From: Colius striatus
Lineage: Eukaryota; Chordata; Aves; Coliiformes; Coliidae
Length of the DNA: 64,000 nt
Direction of reading: 5' to 3'
Assembly (NCBI RefSeq): GCF_028858725.1
Contig: NC_084790.1
Location: 6,932,669-6,996,668 of the forward strand
The position numbers and the translations under genes are program-made. Positions 1 through 10,500 of the stretch are shown in pieces. The notes under the pieces are model-generated. The model made no database searches. It saw only the letters and a program-made list of their open reading frames with translations, and was not told where the DNA came from. The stretch's first letter is position 1. Each line of letters starts with the position of its first letter.

Positions 1-1087
1 AAGACAGGGTCTTTCCTTGGAGTGGGTTAGGTTTCTCAAGGGAGAGCATTAGGTCATTAGCAAGGAGAAAGATGTTCATTGTTTCACCTGTGGGCCTGGG
101 GGCAGTGTGTGAACATCTCTTGGCCAAAATGCTCAGAGTTTACCCACCTCCATTCATATTTTCAACCCACTTTGGAAGCAGGGGGAGAAAAAGCATGTTT
201 CCACTGAGTGAGGAAAAATGTTGAAGGACAGTGAGAAATACAGCAGTGTTCTACACCCCTTTCTCCTGGGGAAAATCCTCTGTGTTCCTGATGTCATATG
301 TGACAATCATTTAATCTGCTCATTCGACAGCCTCTAGGTGGTAAGAAACCCAGACTGGGCAGTGCAGGGCTAAGGGCCTCCCACAGGGCTAATGGCCTAA
401 TGGTCTCTGGGTCAGATTCTCTGCAGAAGCTGCTGCTTTTGTTGCCAGTTTAAAATGTTCTGCTTCAAGGCAAGTAACAAAACTGCGTTGAATATGAAAA
501 GAAAGACTATAGGGAGCAGTGTTCTGGTAGATGCCAGAGATTTTCCCAAGTGCTTCAAGGATCAGTCTAGTGGCTTCTTGAGCATTTGGGGAGTTGGAGA
601 GTGTTTTTTATTTAGAAAACTAAAAGGAGGCAGACTTCCCCATATGGGGAAAAGTTCTGAAAGTATTTAAGCATCAACACTTACATCACTGCTGCCTACA
701 AAGGGGTCCAACGAGTGGCTCATGGGCCACTGAGTCACTCTAAAATCAGCTGCAAGGTCTGTCCCAGATCCCGCCTGTATCAGCAAGAACAGGAGTTGAC
801 AAGGTGTTAAGGGCAGAGCAGCCACAAGCAGAGCAGGCGATGCTCCTTCTCCCTGCAGCTGTCCTGCCTGTGAATGCGGGTCTGCTGAGTGAGCAGGAGC
901 TAGATGGATCGCCCACAGCACTGTGGTTCCTTCGAATCTACCTCTTCATAATCTAACTGAAAAGTTAATGTTCCTCAGCTTGTGAGATCCATCTCCTGTG
1001 AAACCTGTTTCAAAACCCATTCTTGGGGTGGTGGGGAAGCCACATGGCCCGGATGCAGCCTCGTCATCGACTTCTTTTTGTCCACAG
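1..1087 (+). other. ERAP1: ERAP1 last intron (3' part)
   Basis: No exon or repeat family was recognised here. The segment ends in a pyrimidine-rich stretch and a CAG acceptor (ctttttgtccacag) directly before the last ERAP1 coding exon. Short open frames inside it lack splice sites and family resemblance. Confidence 0.7.
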
Positions 1088-1234
1088 GTGAAAGAATTCT
1101 TTGGGTCTCTGGAGGAAAGAAGTGCACAGCTTCGCTGTGTCCAGCAAGCTGTTGAAACCATTGAGGACAACATACAGTGGATGGATCGAAATCTTGAGGA
1201 AGTCAAAGCATGGCTGCAGAACAAGCAGCTGTAA
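1088..1234 (+). CDS. ERAP1: ERAP1 terminal coding exon (C-terminus of ER aminopeptidase 1)
   Basis: This exon encodes the last 48 residues and TAA stop of an M1-family zinc aminopeptidase. ERAP1 works in the endoplasmic reticulum lumen, where it trims the N-termini of peptides destined for MHC class I. The exon opens after a tccacag acceptor. It reads VKEFFGSLEE, then LRCVQQAVETIEDNIQWMDR, and ends AWLQNKQL. This matches the C-terminal helical domain of ERAP1 as I recall it: the LRCVQQ core and the ENI-x-WMD-x-N helix are diagnostic, and LNPEP and ERAP2 differ there. The HEXXH zinc site and the rest of the enzyme lie upstream of the window. The gene converges on CAST, the same arrangement as in human. 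The assignment rests on remembered family sequence, not on a search. Confidence 0.92.
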   Translation: MKEFFGSLEERSAQLRCVQQAVETIEDNIQWMDRNLEEVKAWLQNKQL

Positions 1235-2060
1235 GCTAAAGCAACTGGCACATGCGTTGGCAGGAACTGAAAAGCACTGAAAAGCTGTGGAACTCTGTGG
1301 AACTTTCTGTTAAAATCTGACTGAAATGTTGCTGTTGTCACGTGTGCTCAGTGACATTTGCAAGGACAGCGAGTCACTCACAATGGTCTTTACGTCTTAC
1401 CTGTGGGGTTAGCAGTCAGGACTCATTGCTCCAAGGGGAGAAATTGATGTTGTGTCCTCAGAAGGGACAGTTACTTAGGAAAGCTCAGCTGAAATTGTGG
1501 AGGTGGGATTTTTTTGTTGGAGTGGATTTTTTTTAACAGGCATTTACAGATGGCTGCCTCTGTTTACCTGCAGAAATCTTTTATAGCTCTATTAAACTTG
1601 TTTTAAAGAAATCCAACTAATGGCTGTGCTTAAAAGCACTTGAGTTCTTTGCTCTTACAACCATGCTGTTGGCATGATTCCATCATACTTATTTCCTCTG
1701 TGTGTCTCACCTCAGTTTCCTCCGATTCACGGCAGCTGACAGGAATTTTCAACAAAGACAAAGACTTTGTGAGAAATGCATTATCTGGAACTAATCACAA
1801 GCTTTGGCTGTGCCTTGCTTGCCTTTCAATGGGATAGCAACTACATCTGTCCGAGTGGTTAAAACCCTTTCATCAGAATCCAGGAGGGTTGCTGGGTTCC
1901 ACTGTTAAGGGCAAACAACTGTTTTGTGTCAGGTGTGTGGCAACATGTACAGTGTTTTTTTGGTATTGCAGGCATTGTTGGCTGTTGCTTCCTTTAAAAT
2001 GTTTTCAGAGTTGAAAAGGGGATTTTACAAAAAATTAAACGTGTTTCCATGACTCTGGGT
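1235..2060 (+). other. ERAP1: ERAP1 3' UTR
   Basis: Non-coding sequence follows the TAA stop. Candidate polyadenylation hexamers are ATTAAA at 1591-1596, ATTAAA at 2034-2039 (followed by a GT-rich stretch, the better candidate) and AATAAA at 2165-2170. The end is set at about 2060 on the second signal. Which one is used cannot be decided from sequence alone. Confidence 0.55.
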
Positions 2061-2424
2061 AAAGTGCTTCACTTGTGTCGTTTTCACGTCTCGCTGTTGT
2101 GAGCTGTGGTTTGCAGCACTGCTCCCTCCTTCAGCTGCAATTGCAGTTTCTCGACTTCAGGGATAATAAAAGTACTATTCCTGACACACCACAGCCCCTT
2201 TCTTGCTCCCTCACCTCTCTTTTCAGTTGAGGAAGCATCACTCAGCCTGGGTGTGTCCAGCTGCTCCGCCGCTTGCTCTGCAGGACACGATCTGGTGCGT
2301 TGGCCCTGAGCAGTGGAGTCAGATGCTGTGGTGCCATGGGTGACAGGGTGCTGTGGGGAACATGGTGCTGTCGTGAGACGCTGCTGTGGGGGGGGACACA
2401 GTGCTGCTGGGTAGCATTGACGTG

Positions 2425-2857
2425 GAATCATAGAATGGTGGGGGTTGGAAGGGACCTTTAGAGATCATCTGGTCCAACCCCCCTGCAGAAGCAGGGTCAC
2501 CTAGATCAGGTTGCACAGGAACATGTCCAGGTGGGCCTTGAAGACCTCCAAGGAAGGAGACTCCACAACCCCTCTGGGCAGCCTGTGCCAGGGCTCCCTC
2601 ACCTCAACAGTGAAATAGTTTTTTCTTATGTTTAAGTGGAACTTTTTGTGTTCCAGCTTCATCCCTTTACCCCTTGTCCTGTTACTCTACTACAGGAAAA
2701 AGGGATGTCCCAACCTCCTGACACCCACCCTTTAGGTATTTGTAAATGTTAACAAGATCTCCCCTCAGTCTCCTCCAGACTAAACAGCCCCAGTTCCCAC
2801 AGCCTTTCCACATATGAAAGATGTTCCAGTCCCCTGAATGCTCTGTTGCAGCCCAGC
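2425..2857 (-). repeat. CR1 LINE 3' fragment
   Basis: The plus strand starts with the reverse complement of a CR1 3' terminus (tagaatggtgggggttggaa) and continues through the conserved CR1 3' UTR, including the segment matching 'ggtccaacccccctgcag'. The element therefore runs on the minus strand and is 5' truncated. It sits between the ERAP1 3' UTR and the CAST 3' region. Confidence 0.9.
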
Positions 2858-4477
2858 ATTTCCTCTGTCACCCCAGAACCACCATGAAATCATTTGTGTA
2901 TCGTACCTTGCAACAAAAATTCCAGGTCTGCAGCTAAATCACTGCTTTGTTTCTGAAAACTCTGGCACTTAGGTCCATCTTTAGCTGCTTCCCTACACAA
3001 AGGGAGTCCACACCTTAAACCTGCACTCACTGCAATAGTGCTTTGAAAAGCAGAGGAAAGGGGGAAAAACTGTAGCTGGATCTTGGTTTTGCAAGACCTT
3101 TGTGAAGTGTCAGACAAGTATTTTCGAGGCTTTTTAAACAGATGATAATCAGTTTTGATTAACCCAAATGTTTGGAGTCTGTAATCATTCCTGGAGTTTG
3201 TCTCAGAACACGTGTGCAGGTGTCAGCAGCAACAGATGAACAAACACCATTATGCGTTCTTAAAAACTCTATTAGTGTGACACAGGTTCCAAGTACAGAC
3301 TGACAAGTACAGCTGAAAGTCTAAATATCCCCAACTTAAATCTCTGGGCTGCCCCTGTCTGGCACGCCACATCCTCAAGCCAGCCCTTGGTATCGGTACA
3401 GAGGTCGGTGTGATCCCCTCCGTGAGCAGGTGTGAAGCGGCTCTTGTGTAGGGATGCACACAATGGTGTTCTGCGGGCAATGTAGAGGGAAGGAACAGAC
3501 ACACTGGCTACACAGCAGCTCTGCCCATAGCCCACGGGCTGCAGGGGTTTCCTCAAGCCTCTTCTCTTGCAGAGCTGTTGAGCACAGTCCAGCTCCCTGC
3601 AGCTCCAGCCTCTGCCCCACGCCTGCTCCCTGCAGCTCCAGCCTTTGCCCCATGCCTGTGATCCCTCCCAGAGCACAAGGGTTAATCACAATGCAAAATG
3701 CAGTTTAGAAAAGCCTGCCTGTTGACCTGAACTTCTCCTTGGTCTCTGCTGAGGCTTGTGTACCCGTCATTTCCTCTTCTGTGGCAGCAACGGTGCTTTT
3801 CTTATACTACGTTTGTATTTGTTCAGTCCAGTAGACGCCTGAAATTCTGACATTAACAGTACAGGTACAATTGGAAAAAAAAACCAAACCCAAACCCAAA
3901 AGCCTTTTCTGGTGTGTTCTTGTTGTTTTAACTACAGTTAAAGCAGCATCCAAAATACCTGTTTTATGACTCAATGCGCCTTGGTGAAGCGGTAGATCCC
4001 CAGTTTCTCAATCTTTAGCTACCCACAGCCTGTCTCTGGTTTCCTGCCAGGAACTGGCGTGAGGAAAGGCTGCACAGCCAGGCTGAGGTGGGCTGAGGGT
4101 AACCAAAGCTTGCTATGATCCAGAACACTTAATGCATTCACCGCAATGATGAAAACGCTAGCACAGACAAGTTCTGCTGAGATTTACAGGCACTATGTGG
4201 AGGTTATGTGCAAAAGTCTGCAGAATTTTTTTTTTGGCATTGCTATTCATTTATGAAATATATTTCTTGCAAATATAAAGCATTCTTTCCCTCTGAAAAC
4301 CGAACAAAATTACAAAAAGTGGAAGTATACGACTATAATAAAATGAATGACTTGGGGGGAAAAAAGAACACCTTAGTCTACTACTGGAAAAAAGAAAATA
4401 CGAAAAGAGTCCAGCAAGTATCACTCTACAAAATCCACCCAGAATAACCACATGCTTTTTGCATCAGCTTTTGTTCT
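2858..4477 (-). other. CAST: CAST 3' UTR and intergenic space
   Basis: Sequence downstream of the proposed CAST stop. I found no convincing minus-strand AATAAA, so the transcript end is unresolved. The stretch holds a 33-bp tandem duplication (3592-3657) and several short open frames without support. Part of it should be CAST 3' UTR if the exon at 4478-4534 is correct. Confidence 0.4.
3592..3657. repeat. 33-bp tandem duplication
   Basis: Two adjacent 33-bp units beginning gctccctgcagctccagcct at 3592 and 3625 differ at about two positions. It is a GC-rich direct repeat of unknown significance and makes the overlapping minus-strand frames look repetitive. Confidence 0.85.
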
Positions 4478-4534
4478 TCAGGAATAATTATCCACCAACA
4501 GAGAGAAGATGTTTTGACATGATGTGCCAAGATC
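4478..4534 (-). CDS. CAST: CAST exon 29, candidate terminal exon
   Basis: A very strong acceptor (tttcttcttctcctcccgcag) precedes an open stretch of 18 codons and TGA in the required phase 0, reading [18 protein letters not shown]. The splice signal is persuasive but the peptide does not resemble the short Lys/Glu-rich tail of mammalian calpastatin. The true last exon may lie elsewhere in 2860-7200, or the tail may be divergent or alternative. Confidence 0.42.
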   Translation of the reverse strand, partial: DLGTSCQNIFSLLVDNYS

Positions 4535-7500
4535 CTGCGGGAGGAGAAGAAGAAAGGTTAGAATGCTTATCTTAACTTGGAAGAGAACGCACAGAGTGCA
4601 TCTGGGAAGAGTCACTGGAATGGCAAGTCTCTAGCAACAGAAAAGAAACCAGGAAGTTAGTTTGATGAGAGAGCAATGACTCGAGCTCTCAGAGGAGCCA
4701 GGATCGTGTTGGGAATTAAAATAACTTGACTGTGAAATACGGGAATTACTTGTGTAAAATTGGGATGAACTGAGACTCACTAAAGCTGAACAACTGTATG
4801 AGTGCTGAGGCCACAAACGTCAGGATGACAAAGCACTGGGAATTAACAAAGGAATCCTTGTGAGGGGGCAAATCATGTCCTGCCTGACTGGTGACACTGA
4901 CGACAGCCAAGTGCAGCTACGATGATAGTAAATCTGTATAAACCTGGACTGACAAATAAGAACAGAAACTGTCTGCAGATGGAAAAATGAACATGAAGAC
5001 TTCAGATTCAATATTAGTATGAGACCAATCCCTCTCAAAGAGGGAACTTGCATTGCCAGGGTGTAACACCCCAGGGACTTCTTGTTTCACAACTGCTCTC
5101 GTAAGAGGGGCTCCAGCTTGAGTAATAATGAACCGACTCTGGGGCAGAATGCTGAATCTGACCTCCTGTTGGATGGGGGCTGAGACTGGATCCAGCCACA
5201 TCCAGGCTGCTCTCAGCAGTTCAGAAAGCAAAGGAGACCAGCCTAAGCATCATGACTCAGTGGAAGAAACCCTATTGAGAACTCCTGTGACAGAGTGCCT
5301 CAGCAATCAGAGAAGAGTCCCTCACAGCCAGAACTCAGACCCTCCGTGCTGGCATATGGATGGATGGATGGATGGATGGATGGATGGATGGATGGATGGA
5401 TGGAGCTGTTGCTGGACATGCTCATGCCTCTCTCCTCCATCCCCCCAGTGCACTCTCTGGCCTGAAGCATTTGTATCCAGCATCAGTTGATGATGATGAT
5501 GATGAAAGTGTCCACCTCCTCACTCTGCCATTTGGGTGTCATCAAGCTACAAAGGGGCGCAGGACAACGTGCACGGAACCGGTGTGTTTGTGCCAGGAAA
5601 TCCAGAGCAGGATACAGAAACCTGTCAGACCTGACAGCTCAGACATGGGACTTTCTGTATGTTCTGGGTGCTGCTCCAAAAGTAGCCTGCTGCAGAAATA
5701 ATGATGTAAGCTCACTGTCCTAAATGTAAAAACAACCAGTTGAGATGCGCTTGGTCCTCCTTATGCTGTAAAAATCTCTGAATAGGGATGCAGTGTGTCA
5801 TGCTGTGCAGTCCTCAGGTACACAAATGTGAAGGAATGCAGCTACATGGAGTAGTTCTGCACAAGCTGTAGGGTCAAAGGGTGTGGAAAAAAGCTATGGC
5901 CCTTTTCTGCCTAGGAACACTGAGGGTCAGTCCAAGCTTTCTGCCTAACAGCATCCCTAGCCATGTCTCAACTCAGTTAAAATACTAGTAACATAAGCAA
6001 GAGTTGTCTTTGTGTTGGTTCAGAGAACAGAGGAAGAACTCTCACCCAGTGATGTCAGCGTTTAGCTTGTTTTCTGCTTCTCAGATTTGCTGCTGGAGGA
6101 CTGTCCCTTTGCCTACAAAGCAAGAGAGGCATGAGATGGTAAGAAATTGTGAATTAAGTCAATTCCTGAAAGAAAACAGTGGAGGATACTCATTAGAAGT
6201 CGCAATTCAGACACAAGTATGATCTGCTCTTGAAATGCAGAAAGTTTTAGCAACAGTATTTACAGCTTCTGTGGTATATGCACATTTTCATTTTTCCACC
6301 ATCACTCACCCTGTCTCAGAGCAAGAGGGCTCTGGGTGACCTCTTCACACCCTCTTCTCAGCATCTTTTTACCCAGGCTAGCGATCTACTAATGACTCAG
6401 AACATCAGAAAACACAACCTTCTGAAGAGGAGTTGAAGATGCCCCCGATTTCACATCCAAAATGTTAAGACTGTTCTGTTGTCGCACAAAAGGCCTGTGT
6501 GGCAACTTCATAACAAAGAAGAGCCCCATCATTTGAAACATGACACATTAAACTTGCAGAGCAGATGTGACCATCTGACTCAGGCTCCTGACTGCATGTA
6601 TTCCGTGAAAGAATGAGAAGGGAGAAGTCTCACCCTTACCTAAACCCATTCTCTGTATTTCTGCATGACAAAAGCCAAGCAACCTTTTGTTTTTTTTAAT
6701 ATAGAAACATCTTTTCCCATTTTACCCTAGATTCACTGTGAACACTTGTTTACAAATGTACGTAGGTTTTAATTCATTTTTAAAAATACACTAAGACAAT
6801 GACTTGAGGAACAGAGGTGTAGCTGAAGGGGTGCACTGTCATCACTTGAAGAATGCTGGTACTTAAAACTGTTGGGACATGACAGGAGTGATGGGGATCC
6901 TGAGGTAGCTACAGGCACATGAAGCCTGACTCCTGGATCAGCAAATACGGGAAGGAGAAGCCTGTGGAGCACGCTTTGAGCTTCCTGAAGGAGGCCACAT
7001 CCTCTCTGAAACAAACATGGTTTAGCCCCTTTTTGTGAAAAACTCCCCTTGAAACAGGTGCCTTTCTCCTATGTGCATGCTTACAAAAACTGATGAAGTC
7101 CAACCTATAGTTCAACATAATTCCACATAGTACTAATCCAAACTCCCACGTTTATACGGTATGTATGTTAACCATGTCCATATTACAACGCTTATGTTCC
7201 TACCGTTTTAGGGTCTTTGCGTTTTCCTTTGTCCTTTGGGGCTGGTTTAGTGGTGATGGTTTCCTTCCCACTTTTGTCCTACACTCCAAAGAAAAAAAAT
7301 AATTACAGTTACAAGCAGAATAGAGAATTGTTGGCTCCTACTCTGACAACTGCCATGACATGCTGGTTTAAGTGTGGCTGCATGTCACTACTGCCCGAGT
7401 CCCCAGCAAGCCAGACTCTGGAGCCTTCCTTAATAATGGGGAGAACAGAGCATCAGAAAGCATGTACAGATGAAAATGCTGGTATATATGGGCAGATTGT

Positions 7501-10500
7501 AATACCACAAGCTTTTCTCCTTCCAAATATTTAGTACACGGCAAGAAACATCAAACTTCCATTTACACTAGTGAAATCTTACAAAGAGGCTAACTCTAGC
7601 TCTAAACAGCTACTGCAGAGAGCAGTGAGGAACTTCCAGAGAGTAGTGAAAGGATGTTTGTTTTACAAGTTGTTAGCAGAAATGTCCTACCTTTGAGGGC
7701 TGTGGCGTGGCAGCAGCCTTTGTACAGGTATCAAAGTCATCTGACAGGGCATCAATAGCTGCAGAGTCACCTGTAGCCTTCTGCAATGATTTTAATTCTG
7801 AAGTCACACCATATGCAACACTTCCCACACTCAAATTAATGTTTCAGGAACTTAGTTTGCTTTAGTTATCCCTTTCTTTAAGAATCCCATAACTGAGCTC
7901 TACTCATCTGAACAGAGATGTCTACTCAAGGATTACAAGATATACAGCTTCTCTGGACACTGGGCCTGAACATTCATGGTGTGGTTGTGCATGGAAGCTG
8001 CATTTATTGTGAAGTGACTCTTCACAAATGTTTTACAGTTACACATGGCTACTGTCATCTGCTGCAATGAACAGCATTTATGAGGACTTGCAGTGAATCA
8101 CGCCTTGAGTCTACAGTGACATTACTTCAAAAGAAATCACAGCACACAGTATGAAACAAAGACAGAAGTATAAAATATTATACCTTTTGTTCTTTTTGCT
8201 TTGCATCATCCTTTGTTGTTAGCTTCCCTGGTTTACCCTTGGGAAGAAGAAAGATTACATCCTCGTTTTAACTGAATGGTTTAGTTTTAAGATTACACTT
8301 GTAAGCACTTTAATATACAAATGCATGACATTGAGAGTTTACCGATTACCAAAAAAATTGCAGCATTCTGAATTGGATTCACTGTTTCTCATCCTGTCTA
8401 TTCAAAGTCAGTCCATGATGTGTTTTCATGGCCTGTTACTTTGACCATACTTGGGATATTGTCTTTCTATCTTTGCAGTCTACTGGAAATAACAGTTTCC
8501 TGATCCACAAAAGACCAAATTGCTGTCAGAGCAGTCCTGTGGTGCTCATGCAGTTTTAAAGGGCTTCAGGTGCACCACCGAGGTCATATCTGCACACAAA
8601 GCTTCTCCCCAAACTTGGAACAAAACCATTTGTAAATGAACACGCATTACTACCCACAATTTACAAGCATCTCCTATTTAAAAGCAGGCTATGAAGCCAA
8701 GCTGTTTCAAGGGAGACACCCTATTTTTTCACCTGGCTTTCTGGAGTACCCACAACACTGAGCCAATGTCACTGAAATCTATACTCCCAAATGTCCAGGA
8801 CATTGGTTGCTACTGAGCAGTTCAAAGTGATTTGTTTAGATTGCCCAATTAAAACAAAACAAAACCAAACCCCAAATTATCTATTTTTTTTCCTTTTTTT
8901 AACTACATGCATACAGAGCCACTCTGCATATTGGACTTCTAATATGTTTAATCCTAATAAACACACACAGTACATACACTTACTCACTCAGTCTCCTCAT
9001 TCTCTTCATAATTCTGAAGAGGACAGACTGGCTTACAAGACATTTCTGGTGTTGCAAATAAAAACCTAAGAAGACTTTTCCTTACCTGCTCACCTGACTC
9101 CAGGAGTTTTCGATAGTCAGGTGGGATAGTATCATCTCTTTCTCCAAGCTTGTCTCTGTGCTCCGATTTAGCCTTTTCCTGAAAGCATTTCACTTTTTAA
9201 CAACTTTAATACCTATGTTAGAAATACTAGTAACAGTAAGCCATTAAATTTAGGACAGATGCCTTTTTTGAATTTAAAATTTTAAAGCTAGCAGGAAAAA
9301 CCCATGCATTTATTTCACTACAAAGTGTGCTCCATGCCTGAAAGTGTTAAAATTACCATTTCTCATCAAGGGCACGCACTTAAGCTAGATGTTCATATAC
9401 ATGGCAGCATCCTAACATTGAAAAAACATAAGTTGTGTCAACTTTCATTTCTGCTTTTCAACACTGTGACCAAAAGGAGTCATTCCACCCTTCTGCATCA
9501 AAGCTCATCCACGCATCATGGCTTTCACACAAAATTGACATTGCTGCAAGCAGCTTGTCTGTGAAGGTACCTAAGTACCTTCAGCAGAACCTGGGACACT
9601 TCTCCACCTCATACCCAAACTGATCAGGAATGGCCTGCACTTCTCCTCAGGTGTAGGTGCCTGAGGTAGTTCCAGTTCCAACATAACAAGAAGACAGAAA
9701 TCACAAGCTCCTGAAAACTGCGCTGAGGAGGGAGGCATTCCTTCCTACACATTTATTTGTCAGTTTGTGTTGTTCTGATTTCTGTCAAACTTATCAGAAA
9801 AACGACAAACAAAACACCTTGTTTAGATACAAGCAGGCTTTTAAGCATACCACTGAAGACTACTTTTGCATCTCTTACTGCAGATGTTTTTAGCCTTCTC
9901 GTTAAATATTTTTTTAACATAAGCATTTTCCATGCCTTTGTAAAGAACAGCCTGTGAAGGAAGCTGGGCTCCTAAAGATCCACTGAAACACAGGAGCTGC
10001 TGAGATCTCATGGGTCAAGCATCCAGACTCTTGCTATGGCAAGAGACAACGCTACCCAGACCGTATAAAACTATTCCTAAAACAGCCTACAATCTCCATA
10101 CTGGAGTGTGGTCTGACCTTAGGAACGTCCTTCTATATTCCAGCCTAAATTTATTCATGGGTGGCTTATGGTGGCTTTTTCCCTTGTAGTGTTCTTTAAC
10201 TTAACAATTTCAGTTTACAATTTACTATCACTGTTATACAGAAATATGCCTGATTTTCTTATTAGCAGAAAGGACTTTATAAAATTTACATGGACAAAGA
10301 CAAAACAAGTAGAAACAAGCAAGTTAATATAATGGGACTGATTAAATGAACCATCCCTTCATAAACATGGTATCTGTAGGGTTACAAAAGTCAAAGTTTG
10401 ACAAAAATTGGCCACAAAAATAATTTTAGAAACAGAAGTCAGAGAAGACACCTGAAAAATAATTAGAATAATGATAATAAAAGGCACAGAAATGAAATTA

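Larger units (their letters stand above)
4535..7203 (-). other. CAST: CAST intron 28
   Basis: Intron between the last well-supported exon and the candidate terminal exon. It contains an ATGG microsatellite, a short TGA repeat and one copy of a dispersed repeat at 5178-5263. A second possible acceptor at 7015 (tttgtttcag) opens a phase-0 frame down to 6769, recorded as a rejected alternative exon. Confidence 0.5.
7279..9085 (-). other. CAST: CAST introns 27, 26 and 25
   Basis: Covers 7279-7690, 7781-8183 and 8238-9085 around exons 27 and 26. No repeats or other genes were recognised; the sequence is AT-rich intron with a few short A and T runs. Confidence 0.7.

Noticed and set aside
3272..3689. 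Two overlapping minus-strand frames of 104 and 134 codons near the CAST 3' end
   Set aside because: They span a 33-bp tandem duplication and overlap in different frames; neither continues the CAST reading frame with a usable acceptor.
3720..3780. Minus-strand stretch reading TEEEMTGTQASAETKEKF, reminiscent of the mammalian calpastatin tail
   Set aside because: No acceptor places this frame in phase 0 after exon 28; the nearby CAG acceptor gives an immediate stop in the required frame.
6769..7014. Minus-strand open frame after a tttgtttcag acceptor, possible alternative CAST terminal exon
   Set aside because: It is in phase 0 but reads as Leu/Ser/His/Cys-rich sequence unlike calpastatin, and its acceptor is weaker than the one at 4535. 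Kept only as an alternative for the unresolved 3' end.
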